64,000 nt of DNA, from positions 124,001-188,000 of the forward strand of contig CP099604.1 in NCBI GenBank assembly GCA_024372625.1, given 5' to 3'. Source of the stretch: Comamonadaceae bacterium OTU4NAUVB1. Its GTDB lineage: Bacteria; Pseudomonadota; Gammaproteobacteria; Burkholderiales; Burkholderiaceae_C. The position numbers were made by a program, and so were the translations under genes. Each line of letters opens with the position of its first letter. The stretch's first letter is position 1. The notes under the pieces are model-generated. The model saw nothing but the letters and a program-made list of their open reading frames with translations, did no database searches and was not told the origin of the DNA. Of the stretch, positions 42,059 through 51,205 are shown in pieces.

Positions 42059-43201
42059 TCAGGCGAGTTCGCGTTCGACCTGCTTGGCGATGATCAGCCG
42101 CTGGATCTGGTTGGTGCCCTCGTAGATCTGCGCCAGGCGCACGTCGCGGAAGATGCGCTCGATGCGGTAGTCGCGCGAGTACCCGTTGCCCCCGTGCACC
42201 TGCAGCGCGTTGGAGACGTGCTTCATGGCCATGTCGGTGGTGAACAGCTTGGCCTGCGCGGCTTCCTTGGCATAGGGCAGGCCGGCGTCGAACAGCCGCG
42301 CGGCATGGTGGATCAGAAGCCGCGCGGCGGCGATGTCGGTGGACATGTCGGCCACCATGAACTGGATCGCCTGGAAGTTGATGATGGCCTGGCCGAACTG
42401 CCGGCGCGTGCTGGCGTAGGCCACCGCGTCCTCCATCGCGGCCTGCGCCATGCCCAGCGCCATCGACGACATCAGCAGGCGGCTGAAGTTGAAGTTGCCC
42501 ATCGCCGTCTTGAAGGCCTGGTTCTCGGCGCCGATCAGCGCGCTGGCCGGCACCCGCACGTCCTGCAGCACGATCTGGCAGTCCTCCAGGCCGTGCATGC
42601 CCAGCAGTTCCTCGTTCCTGCCCCGGCTCACGCCCGGCGACGCCGCGTCCACCAGGAAGCAGCTGATCGCGCGGTGGCCGGGCGCGTCGCCGGTGCGGGC
42701 GAAGACCATGATGCGGTCGGCCACGCCGCCGAGCGTGACCCAGGCCTTGGTGCCGTTGAGCACCCAGCCGTCGCCGCTCGCGCGCGCCGTGGTCTGGATG
42801 CTGGCGGCGTCCGAGCCGAAGTCGGGTTCGGTCATCGCCGTGGCGAAGACGATCGAGCCGTCGAGGATGCCGGGGATCAGGGCACGCTGCGACGGGTTGC
42901 CGTGGTGGTGCAGGAACAGCGCCGCCTCCACCGGGATCGCGAAGGCGTTGCCGATGGCCGCCGAGCAGCGCGCCAGCTCCTCCATCACCAGGCACACGCT
43001 GACGGTGTCCAGGCCGGAGCCGCCGGCCGCCTCCGGCAGGCTGACGCCGAACAGGCCGAGCGCGGCCATCCCGCGGTAGAGCGCGCGGTCGAAGGTGTCC
43101 TCGCGGTCGATGGCGGCGGCGCGCGGCAGCACCTCGCTCTCGGCGAAACGGCGCGCGGTGTCGCGCACGGCGGTCTGGTCGTCGGTCTGGAAGTGGCTCA
43201 T
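42059..43201 (-). CDS. Acyl-CoA dehydrogenase (module C)
   Basis: 380 residues. ATAMTEPDFGSDAASIQTTA (FAD), TRRQFGQAIINFQAIQFMVADM, and the catalytic base region RDVRLAQIYEGTNQIQR with the standard Glu, unlike the Asp in the module A enzyme. Sits 13 bases before the CoA-transferase start and overlaps the tautomerase gene by 4 bases. Confidence 0.92.
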   Translation of the reverse strand: MSHFQTDDQTAVRDTARRFAESEVLPRAAAIDREDTFDRALYRGMAALGLFGVSLPEAAGGSGLDTVSVCLVMEELARCSAAIGNAFAIPVEAALFLHHHGNPSQRALIPGILDGSIVFATAMTEPDFGSDAASIQTTARASGDGWVLNGTKAWVTLGGVADRIMVFARTGDAPGHRAISCFLVDAASPGVSRGRNEELLGMHGLEDCQIVLQDVRVPASALIGAENQAFKTAMGNFNFSRLLMSSMALGMAQAAMEDAVAYASTRRQFGQAIINFQAIQFMVADMSTDIAAARLLIHHAARLFDAGLPYAKEAAQAKLFTTDMAMKHVSNALQVHGGNGYSRDYRIERIFRDVRLAQIYEGTNQIQRLIIAKQVERELA

Positions 43202-43611
43202 GGGGCGGGATCGGTTGCGGGGACGGCGGGCGTGGCGGTGTCGTCGTCGCTGGCCAGGTGGCCCTCGTGGGCGACCTCGTCGCGCTCGCGGTCGAGGAAG
43301 TAGATGGCGACGTTGCGCGCGGGCGTGTCGAAGCAGGCGGCCAGCGCCGGCGTCATCGCCTCGGCGGCGGCGCGGCGCCGGGCGGCGTCGCGGCGGAAGG
43401 CGTGCACCTTGACGAAGACCCGGGCCCCGGTCGGCGGCAGGCCGTGCACGCCCTCGTGGGCATAGTCGTCGGCGCCGATCGGCACGAAGTAGACCGTCAC
43501 GGTCGAGGGCGCGACGTCGAAGCCGCGCACGATGCCGTCGGTGACGGCGTGGACCAGCTCCCGCCGGGCGGAAGCGGGAGCGGCGGGGGCCAGGATCTCG
43601 AGGTAGGGCAT
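43198..43611 (-). CDS. Two-repeat tautomerase-superfamily protein
   Basis: 137 residues beginning MPYLEILAPAAP, so Pro is available as the catalytic N-terminus after Met removal. The chain contains two beta-alpha-beta units: the first ends VTVYFVPIGADDYAHEG, the second VAIYFLDRERDEVAHEG, showing internal duplication of the 4-oxalocrotonate tautomerase fold. Fused members include tautomerases, malonate semialdehyde decarboxylases and chloroacrylate dehalogenases. It may isomerise an unsaturated or keto acid in the module. Confidence 0.8.
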   Translation of the reverse strand: MPYLEILAPAAPASARRELVHAVTDGIVRGFDVAPSTVTVYFVPIGADDYAHEGVHGLPPTGARVFVKVHAFRRDAARRRAAAEAMTPALAACFDTPARNVAIYFLDRERDEVAHEGHLASDDDTATPAVPATDPAP

Positions 43612-43625
43612 GGCGGCGGGCTCGT

Positions 43626-44636
43626 TCAGAGGGTTGGCAGCGCGGCGCACGAGGCGCGCTCGACCAGCCGCGAGCCGATGCGGTATTCCCGCGCGCCGTT
43701 GGCGACGCCGCCCAGGCGCGACATCAGGCGGTCGACCGCGAGGTTGGCCATGTCGAGCGCGCCGCTGTCGACCACGCTGAGCGCGGGGCGCTGCCATTCG
43801 AACCAGGGCGAGTCCTCGTAGAACAGCAGCGACAGGTCCGAGGGGATCGACAGCCCGCGTTCGGCGACGACGCGCAGCACGCCGAGCGAGGACTCGTGGT
43901 TGGCCACGAAGACGGCGGTGGGCGGCGCGGACAGGGCGAGCAGGGCGGCGGCGCCGGCGGCGCCCGTCTCCGGCAGGTAGCGCCCGCGCTGCACCAGCGC
44001 GGCGTCGACGCCCAGGCCCGCTTCCTGCATGGCCCGGGTGTAGCCCGCCAGTCGTTCCCGGCCCGAGGTGGTGTCGCCGGGGCCGACGATCAGGCCGATG
44101 CGGCGGTGGCCCAGTCCCAGCAGGTGCTGGGTGCCGGTGTAGGCGCCTTCCAGGTCGGCCGCGAGGATCGATTCGAGCGAGGCGCCGTCCACGCGGCGCA
44201 CGGCGCAGACGACCGGGATGCCGGCGTGTTCCATGGCCAGCAGCGCGGCGCCGTTGCCGCCGGTGGGCACGGCGATCAGGCCGTCGACGCCGTGGTCCAC
44301 CAGCGTCTGCAGGAGTTCGCGCTCCTGGGCGACGTCGTCGTTGCTGATGCTGAGGATGACCTGGTAGCCCAGCGCCTGCAGGCGGGCCTGGACGACCGAG
44401 GCCAGCACGCGGAAGGAGGCGTTCTCCAGGTTGTGCACGGTCAGGCCGACCAGGCGCGACTTGCGCGTGCGCAGGGCGCGGGCCACCGTGTTGGTGCGGT
44501 AGCCGATGGCCGCGGCGACCTGCACCACGTGCTTCTGGGTGGCCTGGTTGATCAGGCTGGAGCCGGCCAGGGCGCGCGAGGCGGTGGCGACGGACACGTC
44601 GGCGGCACGCGCAACGTCGCGCAGCGTGACCGTCAC
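43626..44636 (-). CDS. LacI/GalR family transcriptional regulator
   Basis: 336 residues from a GTG. LRDVARAADVSVATASRAL is the LacI helix-turn-helix, followed by the hinge helix TNTVARALRTRKSRLVGL and a periplasmic-binding-protein-like ligand domain. It lies between the minus-strand half of module C and the divergent plus-strand half. Two identical operators straddle the divergent promoters at 44663 and 44753. Confidence 0.94.
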   Translation of the reverse strand: MTVTLRDVARAADVSVATASRALAGSSLINQATQKHVVQVAAAIGYRTNTVARALRTRKSRLVGLTVHNLENASFRVLASVVQARLQALGYQVILSISNDDVAQERELLQTLVDHGVDGLIAVPTGGNGAALLAMEHAGIPVVCAVRRVDGASLESILAADLEGAYTGTQHLLGLGHRRIGLIVGPGDTTSGRERLAGYTRAMQEAGLGVDAALVQRGRYLPETGAAGAAALLALSAPPTAVFVANHESSLGVLRVVAERGLSIPSDLSLLFYEDSPWFEWQRPALSVVDSGALDMANLAVDRLMSRLGGVANGAREYRIGSRLVERASCAALPTL

Positions 44637-44662
44637 GATGCGGCCCCGATGTGAAATTTATT

Positions 44663-44676
44663 TGCAAACGATTGCA
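44663..44676. promoter_or_regulatory. LacI-family operator O1
   Basis: TGCAA-ACGA-TTGCA type palindrome (TGCAAACGATTGCA) with the central CG typical of LacI/GalR sites, 27 bases before the regulator's start. Identical over 16 bases (with preceding TT) to O2. Confidence 0.85.
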
Positions 44677-44752
44677 TTCGATCAATGTAGATGAATTGCC
44701 AATGACGCGTCAACGAGAAAGTTGAAAGACGGATAAAAAACCGCCAAGCGTT

Positions 44753-44766
44753 TGCAAACGATTGCA
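44753..44766. promoter_or_regulatory. LacI-family operator O2
   Basis: Second copy of TGCAAACGATTGCA, 90 bases centre to centre from O1, 43 bases before the start of the DapA-like gene at 44809. The spacing is near a whole number of helical turns (about 8.6), so looping between the two is possible. Confidence 0.85.
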
Positions 44767-44808
44767 GCTCTGTTGCATACTGAAGGTCACCGCTGCGAAC
44801 CTGCATCC

Positions 44809-45744
44809 ATGACTTCCTCCCTCACCGGCATCGGCGGCGTCTGGCCCGCCACCCTGACCCCGTTCGGTCCCGACGGCGCCCTCGACGAGGCGGCGCTGGC
44901 GGCCCACGTGGGCGACGTCGCGGCCACGCCCGGCGTGCGCGCCGTGGTCGTCAACGGCCACGCGGGCGAGACCTCGTCGCTGCGCCGCGCCGAGCGGGCC
45001 CGGGTGGTGCGCGTGGCGGTCGGCGCGGCCGGCGGCGTGCCGGTGGTCGCGGGCGTGGTGGCCGAGGACACGCGCGACGCCCGCGACCTCGCCGCCGACG
45101 CGGCCGAGGCGGGCGCCTCGGGCCTGTTGCTGTTTCCGCCGCTGCTGTTCGCCGGCGGCGCGGGCGCGCGCCCCGGCATGGCGCTGCGTTTCGTGCGCGA
45201 CGTGGCGGACGCGTCGGCGCTGCCGATCGTCTTGTTCCAGCTCTCGCGCGCCTCGGGGCTGGCGTTCTCGACCGACCTGCTGGTCCGCCTGTGCGTCGAG
45301 GTGCCGCGCATCGTCGCCGTCAAGGACGGCACCGACGTACCCGAGGCCTACGAGGACAACCTGCGCGCGCTGCGCCGGCTCGAGCGTCCGCCGACGGTGC
45401 TGGCCACCAACAACACCTGGCTGATGGCCTCGCTGGTCTATGGCGCCGACGGCATCCTGTCGGGCCTGGGCAGCGTCGCCGCGCCGCTGCTGGTGGCGCT
45501 GCACGCGGCCGTCGCGGCCGGCGACCTGGCGGCGGCGCGCGCCGCGAACGACCGGCTGGTGCCGCTGTGCCGCGCCTTCTACCGCGCGCCGTACCTCGAC
45601 GCCCACAACCGCATGAAGACCGCGCTGCACCTGCTCGGCCGGCTGCCGCATCCCGACCCGCGCCCGCCGCTGCTGCCGCCGGACGACGAGGAGCGCGTCC
45701 GCATCCGCGCCGCGCTGGTCGCCGCCGGGCTGCTCGGCGCCTGA
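44809..45744 (+). CDS. DapA/NAL-fold lyase, NGHAGE subfamily (copy 2)
   Basis: 311 residues. Schiff-base Lys172 in AVKDGT is kept; N49-GHAGE replaces GTTGE; and Phe143 (VLFQLS) stands where copy 1 and true DapA have the catalytic Tyr. Copies 1 and 2 align without major gaps and share the motif, so they form a distinct subfamily. The loss of Tyr suggests altered chemistry or a non-aldol reaction. First gene of the plus-strand half of module C, under LacI control. Confidence 0.85.
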   Translation: MTSSLTGIGGVWPATLTPFGPDGALDEAALAAHVGDVAATPGVRAVVVNGHAGETSSLRRAERARVVRVAVGAAGGVPVVAGVVAEDTRDARDLAADAAEAGASGLLLFPPLLFAGGAGARPGMALRFVRDVADASALPIVLFQLSRASGLAFSTDLLVRLCVEVPRIVAVKDGTDVPEAYEDNLRALRRLERPPTVLATNNTWLMASLVYGADGILSGLGSVAAPLLVALHAAVAAGDLAAARAANDRLVPLCRAFYRAPYLDAHNRMKTALHLLGRLPHPDPRPPLLPPDDEERVRIRAALVAAGLLGA

Positions 45745-45806
45745 TCCCGGCGACCCCCGATGCCGCCTTCACCCCCACCCCCACCTCACCCCCACGCACC
45801 TGCGCC

Positions 45807-46697
45807 ATGACCGACTTCCGCGGCACCTACACCATCATGGTCACGCCCTTCGACGCCGACGGCGCCGTGGACGTGCCCACGCTCGAACGCTACGTGGACT
45901 GGCAGATCGCCTCGGGCATCCACGGGCTGATCCCGCTGGGGTCGACCGGCGAGTTCCTCTCGATGACCGACGAGGAGATCGAACAGGTCGCCCGCACGGT
46001 CGTCGAGCGCGCCGCCGGCCGGGTGCCGGTGATCGTGGGCACCACCGCCGAGGACACCCGCGTGGCCGTGCGCAAGAGCCGCCTGGCCGAATCGCTCGGC
46101 GCCGACGGGGTGATGGTGCTGCCGCCGTTCTACTGCACGCCCACCGACGACGAGATCGACCGCCACTACCGCAGCGTCTCCGACGCCATCGGCATTCCGG
46201 TGATGGTCTACAACAACCCCGCCGTGACCAACGTCGACCTGAAGCCGCCGCTGCTCGCGCGGCTCTCCGAGATCGACAACTGCCGCTACGTCAAGGAGTC
46301 GACCATGGAGGTGACCCGGGTGCGCGACATCGCGCGCCTGACGGACGGGCGCATGGCCGTCTTCGGCGGCATCATGGGCTTCGAGTCGTACGTCGAGGGC
46401 GCGGTGGGCTGGGCGGCGGTGCCGTCCAACGGCGCCCCGGCGGAGATGGCGCGCCTGTACGACCTGGTGATGGCCGGAGAGCTCGCGCAGGCCCGCGCGC
46501 TCTCGTTCAGGTACTTCCCGATGATCGACTTCGTCTTCGGCCAGGCCTACGTGGCCGGCACCAAGGCGTTGCTCGCGGCGATGGGGCTGCCCGTGGGCGG
46601 ACCGCGCCCGCCCCGCCTGCCGATGGGCCCCGAAGGCCACGCCGCCGCCCGCCGCCTGGTCGAGGAACTCGGCCTGCGGATCACCCCCGCCGCCTGA
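45807..46697 (+). CDS. DapA/NAL-fold lyase (canonical motif)
   Basis: 296 residues. GSTGEFLSM gives the usual S/T-T-G-E relay, MVYNNP the catalytic Tyr, and YVKESTME the Schiff-base Lys. It is thus an active member, of the group that includes dihydrodipicolinate synthase, N-acetylneuraminate lyase and 5-keto-4-deoxyglucarate dehydratase. It follows the NGHAGE copy 2; the 62-base spacer is C-rich (CACCCCCACCC type). Reaction unknown. Confidence 0.9.
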   Translation: MTDFRGTYTIMVTPFDADGAVDVPTLERYVDWQIASGIHGLIPLGSTGEFLSMTDEEIEQVARTVVERAAGRVPVIVGTTAEDTRVAVRKSRLAESLGADGVMVLPPFYCTPTDDEIDRHYRSVSDAIGIPVMVYNNPAVTNVDLKPPLLARLSEIDNCRYVKESTMEVTRVRDIARLTDGRMAVFGGIMGFESYVEGAVGWAAVPSNGAPAEMARLYDLVMAGELAQARALSFRYFPMIDFVFGQAYVAGTKALLAAMGLPVGGPRPPRLPMGPEGHAAARRLVEELGLRITPAA

Positions 46698-46711
46698 GAG
46701 GACCCCGCCCC

Positions 46712-47509
46712 ATGACCGCCTTCGCCGCTCCCACCGCTGCCTCCATCCCCGCCACCGCCATCGCCGCCCCGGCGCCCGAACTGGTCATCCGCATGGTCGG
46801 CGTGCAGAAGTGGTACGGCGACTTCCAGGTGCTGCGCGACATCGACCTGGAGGTGCGGCGTGGCGAACGCATCGTGATCTGCGGGCCCTCGGGCTCGGGC
46901 AAGTCGACGCTGCTGCGCTGCATCAACCGGCTGGAGGAGCACCAGCAGGGCCAGATCGTGGTCAACCGCGTCGAACTCACCGACGACATGCGCCGCATCG
47001 ACGCCGTGCGGCGCGACGTCGGCATGGTGTTCCAGCACTTCAACCTGTTCCCGCACCTCACCATCCTGGAGAACTGCACGCTCGCCCCGGTATGGAGCAA
47101 GAAGTACACGCCCCGGGAGGCGAAGGAGGTCGCGATGTCCTACCTGACGAAGGTGCGCATCCCCGACCAGGCCCACAAGTACCCCTCGCAGCTCTCCGGT
47201 GGCCAGCAGCAGCGCGTGGCCATCGCGCGCGCGCTGTGCATGAGCCCCAAGGTCATGCTGTTCGACGAGCCGACCTCCGCGCTCGACCCCGAGATGGTCA
47301 AGGAAGTGCTCGACACCATGGTGTCGCTGGCCGAGGAGGGCACCACCATGCTGTCGGTCACGCACGAGATGGGCTTCGCCCGCCAGGTGGCCAACCGCGT
47401 GATCTTCATGGACCGCGGCACGATCGTGGAGGAGGCCGCGCCGGCGGAATTCTTCGGCGCGCCGAAGCACGAGCGCACCCGGCTGTTCCTCAACCAGCTG
47501 CTGCACTGA
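46712..47509 (+). CDS. Amino-acid-type ABC transporter ATPase (GlnQ-like)
   Basis: 265 residues. Walker [13 protein letters not shown], signature [10 protein letters not shown], Walker [14 protein letters not shown]-loop TVTHEMG-type (SVTHEMGFA). N-terminal Ala/Pro-rich extension of about 25 residues. No permease lies beside it; it probably powers the permease at 38322 with receptor 39084, the other arm of the LacI divergon. Its end overlaps the flavin monooxygenase gene on the other strand by 20 bases. Confidence 0.92.
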   Translation: MTAFAAPTAASIPATAIAAPAPELVIRMVGVQKWYGDFQVLRDIDLEVRRGERIVICGPSGSGKSTLLRCINRLEEHQQGQIVVNRVELTDDMRRIDAVRRDVGMVFQHFNLFPHLTILENCTLAPVWSKKYTPREAKEVAMSYLTKVRIPDQAHKYPSQLSGGQQQRVAIARALCMSPKVMLFDEPTSALDPEMVKEVLDTMVSLAEEGTTMLSVTHEMGFARQVANRVIFMDRGTIVEEAAPAEFFGAPKHERTRLFLNQLLH

Positions 47510-49202
47510 GCGCGGCGGGCGCTCCGGTCGCGCCGGAGCGCGATGCCGGCGAGTCGCTTCGTCCGCGCGCGGTCGCCAGGATCGCGCGGGCCGTCGCCGC
47601 GTCGATGGCCGTGTCGGTGCCCGCCCAGGCGGCGAACTGGTCGGGCCGCACCAGCACCAGCGGCGCCGCGTAGCGTCTGGCTTCGCCAGTGCGCTCGCCC
47701 CGCACCACCTTCAGCGGCAGACCCATGGCTTCGGCGGCGGCGCGAAAGTGCGCCACGGCCGTCTCGTCGGCGCCCAGCGCGAGAAGCGTGTAGCCGGCGT
47801 CGAAGGTCGCGTAGACATCGCGGCCGTCCGACAGCACGGCCGGTGCCAGGTGGTGCCCCGCGCGGGCCTCGAAGCGGTGCGCGCCGACGGCGCCGGACAC
47901 CCGTGGCGCGCTGTCGGGGGGCGTCACCACCGGAGAGCCTTCGTAGTGCGGCTCGAAGGCGTGCACCTCGCCCACCGCACCCTGGGCACGGGCCTGCCAG
48001 GCGGCCTCGAACGCGGAACGGTCCCGCACCGGATCGAAGGCTTCGAGAAAGGCGCGGTCGGACTCGATCGACTTGGCGATGAAGTCGCGCATGGTCGAGG
48101 CGAAGACCGGCCGGCGCTCGGTGTCGTAGGAGTCGAGCAGGGCCTCGCCGCCCCAGCCCTGCAGGGTCGCGGCGAGCTTCCAGCCCAGGTTGCGGGCGTC
48201 CTCCAGCCCCGAGTTGACGCCGTAGCCGCCATAGGGCGGATGGCTGTGGGCCGCATCGCCGGCCACGAAGACGCGGCCGGCGCGGTAGCGGTCGGCCATC
48301 ATGAAGCGCAGGTCCCAGAAGCCGATGTGCTCGAACGCGACGTCGAACGGCGCGCCGACGGCCTCCTGCAGGTAGGCGTGGAAGTCGAAGTTGTCGCGGG
48401 TCGTGCCCGGCGGCACCGGCGCGTGGAAGAACCAGGTGGTGCCGAGGTCGACCCGTCCGAAGAACTTCCAGTAGCCCTTGAGGTCCGGATGCAGGACGTT
48501 GTAGTAGGACTTGCCGGGGTAGCGCGCCAGCAGCCGATGCAGCTCGTGCGACTTGAACACCACGAGCACCATCATGCGGTCGTGGTCGGTCTTCGTCTGG
48601 GTGATGCCGGCCTGCTCGCGGATCATCGAGCGGCTGCCGTCGCTGCCCACCGCATAGTCCGCGCGGATCACGCGCCGGTCGTCGCCATGACGTTGGCCGA
48701 TGGTGACCGCGACGCCCTCGTCGTCCTGCGCCAGCGCCAGACCGTCCCAGCCGTAGAGGGTCGTGACCGAGGGCAGCTCGGCCACGCGCCGGCGCAGCAC
48801 CGCTTCGGTCGCGTACTGCGGCAGTCGCTCGTTGGCGGCGTGGTAGTAGGGCTTGACCAGATCGCGCTGCAGCCAGTCGTAGGTGTAGGGCCCCAGCAGC
48901 GAGCCGTGGGCCGTCAGCCCGCCGATGCCGTAGTCGCGCGGAATGGTGCGCGCCGCGCGCAGTGCTTCCTCGGCGCCCCAGAAGTGGAAGTGCTCCATGG
49001 TGCGCTGGGTGAGGTTCTGGCCCTTGGGGATGGGCTGCGGCTGCGGGTAGCGCTCCACCACGACGGTGCGGATGCCGCGCTGTCCGAGCTCGATGGCCAG
49101 GCCCATGCCCACGGGGCCGCCGCCGACGACGACCACTTCGGCCCGAGCCGGCGCGTCCGCCGCGGCCGCGCCACGGTCGGGGTTGAGTGTGTTCGATGTC
49201 AT
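47490..49202 (-). CDS. FAD-dependent aromatic hydroxylase (PheA/TfdB-type monooxygenase)
   Basis: 570 residues. Rossmann [22 protein letters not shown] motif near [12 protein letters not shown], and [22 protein letters not shown], the three fingerprints of class A flavoprotein hydroxylases. The C-terminal thioredoxin-like region is present, as in phenol hydroxylase relatives. It should hydroxylate an aromatic or enol substrate using NAD(P)H. Follows a tricarboxylate-type receptor gene by 8 bases; both are divergent from the LysR gene at 50294. Confidence 0.9.
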   Translation of the reverse strand: MTSNTLNPDRGAAAADAPARAEVVVVGGGPVGMGLAIELGQRGIRTVVVERYPQPQPIPKGQNLTQRTMEHFHFWGAEEALRAARTIPRDYGIGGLTAHGSLLGPYTYDWLQRDLVKPYYHAANERLPQYATEAVLRRRVAELPSVTTLYGWDGLALAQDDEGVAVTIGQRHGDDRRVIRADYAVGSDGSRSMIREQAGITQTKTDHDRMMVLVVFKSHELHRLLARYPGKSYYNVLHPDLKGYWKFFGRVDLGTTWFFHAPVPPGTTRDNFDFHAYLQEAVGAPFDVAFEHIGFWDLRFMMADRYRAGRVFVAGDAAHSHPPYGGYGVNSGLEDARNLGWKLAATLQGWGGEALLDSYDTERRPVFASTMRDFIAKSIESDRAFLEAFDPVRDRSAFEAAWQARAQGAVGEVHAFEPHYEGSPVVTPPDSAPRVSGAVGAHRFEARAGHHLAPAVLSDGRDVYATFDAGYTLLALGADETAVAHFRAAAEAMGLPLKVVRGERTGEARRYAAPLVLVRPDQFAAWAGTDTAIDAATARAILATARGRSDSPASRSGATGAPAALSAAAG

Positions 49203-49210
49203 GAGTTGTC

Positions 49211-50203
49211 TCACTCCGCGATGATGTTCTGGGCCTTGATGAGGTCGGACCAGCGCCTGGCGTCCGTCGCCATGAGGCGTGCGAACGCCTCGGGCGTGCC
49301 GTGCGCCGGGGTCATGCCCTGCGATTCGAAGGACCTGGCGACCTCGGGTTGGGCCAGGATCTCGCCCAGTGCCTTGTTCAGCCGGTCGATCACCGGGCGC
49401 GGCGTGCCGCCCGGCGCGAGCACGCCGTACCACATGTCCACGTTGAGGTTGCCGAGCCGGAGCGTCTGGAGCGACGGCACGTCCGGCAGCAAGGCATCGG
49501 GCTTGTCCGAGCTGATGCCCAGCGCCCTGAGCTTGCCGGCCCTGACGTGCTGCAGCGCGACGTGGATCGGCAGGAACATGACGTCGATCTGGCCACCCAG
49601 CAGGTCCGTCACGGCCGGCGCGGTGCCGCGGTAGCCGATGTGCGTGAGCGACACCCCGGCACGGTTCTTCAGCAGTTCCATGGCCAGGTGGTGCGGCGTG
49701 CCGGTGCCGGGCGACCCGTAGTTCAGCGCGCCTGGCCGGGCCCGCGCCGCGCTCAGCAGCCCGCCCAGCGAGTCGATGCCCGAACGCGGGCTCGCCACCA
49801 GGATCAACTGTCCCCAACTCGTCAGGCACACCGGCGCGAGGTCGGTCAGCGGATTGAAGCCGAGACGGGGATAGAGCGCGGCGTTCATGACCAGCGTGTT
49901 CACGCTGACCAGCAGCGTGGTGCCGTCGGGCGCCGCGCGGACCACCTCCTGGGTGCCGATGTTGCCGGCCGCCCCGGGTTTGTTGTCGACGAAGATCGGT
50001 CGCCTCAGCTGTGCGGTCAGCCCCGGCGCGACCTGGCGGGCGATCAGGTCGATGCCGGTGCCGGGCGTGAAAGGCACCACCAGCCGGATCGGTGCGTCCG
50101 CGTTGCCCTGCGCCCAGCCCGCTGACCAGGCCGCGGCGCCCAGCGCGCCCAGCACCAGGCCGCGGCGGCGCGCGAACCGCGCCGATGCGATGTCCTTGCT
50201 CAT
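49211..50203 (-). CDS. Bug-family (tripartite tricarboxylate type) periplasmic receptor
   Basis: 330 residues. Signal RRRGLVLGALGAAAWSAGWAQ; family features PIRLVVPFTPGTGIDLIARQVAPGL, FVDNKPGAAGNIGTQEVVRA and YGSPGTGTPHHLAMELL. Bug receptors bind carboxylates and often serve without linked membrane subunits in Burkholderiales; none are encoded here. Probably binds the monooxygenase substrate. Confidence 0.93.
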   Translation of the reverse strand: MSKDIASARFARRRGLVLGALGAAAWSAGWAQGNADAPIRLVVPFTPGTGIDLIARQVAPGLTAQLRRPIFVDNKPGAAGNIGTQEVVRAAPDGTTLLVSVNTLVMNAALYPRLGFNPLTDLAPVCLTSWGQLILVASPRSGIDSLGGLLSAARARPGALNYGSPGTGTPHHLAMELLKNRAGVSLTHIGYRGTAPAVTDLLGGQIDVMFLPIHVALQHVRAGKLRALGISSDKPDALLPDVPSLQTLRLGNLNVDMWYGVLAPGGTPRPVIDRLNKALGEILAQPEVARSFESQGMTPAHGTPEAFARLMATDARRWSDLIKAQNIIAE

Positions 50204-50293
50204 GGTTGTCTCCAGGATTCTTGAAAGAGAATTACAGCCAAACGCGCGGCTTCCATCAAACGGAACTTATTGATGAACTCGTCAAGAAAGCTG

Positions 50294-51196
50294 ATGAATC
50301 TGAGCGCGCGCCAGTTGCACGCCTTCCTGGAGATCGGCCGCCTCAAGAGCTTCGCCCGTGCCGCCGAGCAGGTCCATCTCTCGCCTTCGGGCATGAGCAT
50401 GCTGGTGAAGGAGCTGGAGGAGCAGGTCGGCGCCCGCCTGTTCGACCGCACCACCCGCGCCGTCACCCTGACCGAGGTCGGCCTGCGGCTGCAACCGGTG
50501 GCCGAGCGCATCGTCCAGGACGTGCGGGGGTTGGGCGACGTGGTCGAGGGCACCCAGGCGGCGGTGCGCCAGCGGCTGCAGATCGCCGCCACGCCGATGG
50601 TGGCGGCCAGCCTGCTGCCGGCGGTCCTGAGCGATTTCGCGGCCGTCCATCCCCAGGTCCGCATCGGGATCACGGACGTCGACGTCAATCAGGTCCGCGA
50701 GGACGTCCTGGCCGGCGAGGCCGACCTGGGCCTGGGTTTCTTCGTCCGGCCGGCGGTGGGTCTGCTGCGCCAGCCGCTGTGCCGGTTCCGGCTCATGAGC
50801 ATCCGCCCGCCCGGCGTGCAAGGCGGTGGCCGGCGACCCAGCCAGCCCTGGCATGCGCTGACCGGTGTGCCGCTGATCAGCCTGCCGGCCGACAACCCGA
50901 TGCAGGTCGTGATCGAGAAGCACCTCGCGGCCGCCGGGTGTCCCGTGGGCGAGCGTCAGCGGGTGAACCTGATCGGCACCGTCATCGCCCTGGTGCGCGC
51001 CGGACACGGGCACGCCGTCATTCCGTCGTTCGTGCTGGACGACTGTCTGCGTCAGGGGCTGGACGTGCGGATGCTGCGTGACCCGGTGGCCAGCGTGGAG
51101 CTGTTCCTGGTGTCGCGGCGGGGTCGCAAGCCCGGCGCCGCGGCGCAGGCCTTCACCACCGCGCTCAGGACGGCGGCGGCGCGGCTGGCGCGCTGA
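50294..51196 (+). CDS. LysR family transcriptional regulator
   Basis: 300 residues from ATG 50294 (start MNLSARQLHAFLEIGRLKSF); in-frame TTG 50270 and ATG 50273 are possible. Helix-turn-helix: FARAAEQVHLSPSGMSMLVKELEEQVG. The divergent spacer has short inverted repeats (ATTCT/AGAAT at 50217-50232; TTGATGAACTCGTCAA at 50270-50285). Likely activates the receptor/monooxygenase operon. Confidence 0.9.
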   Translation: MNLSARQLHAFLEIGRLKSFARAAEQVHLSPSGMSMLVKELEEQVGARLFDRTTRAVTLTEVGLRLQPVAERIVQDVRGLGDVVEGTQAAVRQRLQIAATPMVAASLLPAVLSDFAAVHPQVRIGITDVDVNQVREDVLAGEADLGLGFFVRPAVGLLRQPLCRFRLMSIRPPGVQGGGRRPSQPWHALTGVPLISLPADNPMQVVIEKHLAAAGCPVGERQRVNLIGTVIALVRAGHGHAVIPSFVLDDCLRQGLDVRMLRDPVASVELFLVSRRGRKPGAAAQAFTTALRTAAARLAR

Positions 51197-51205
51197 GCTC
51201 CGCGC

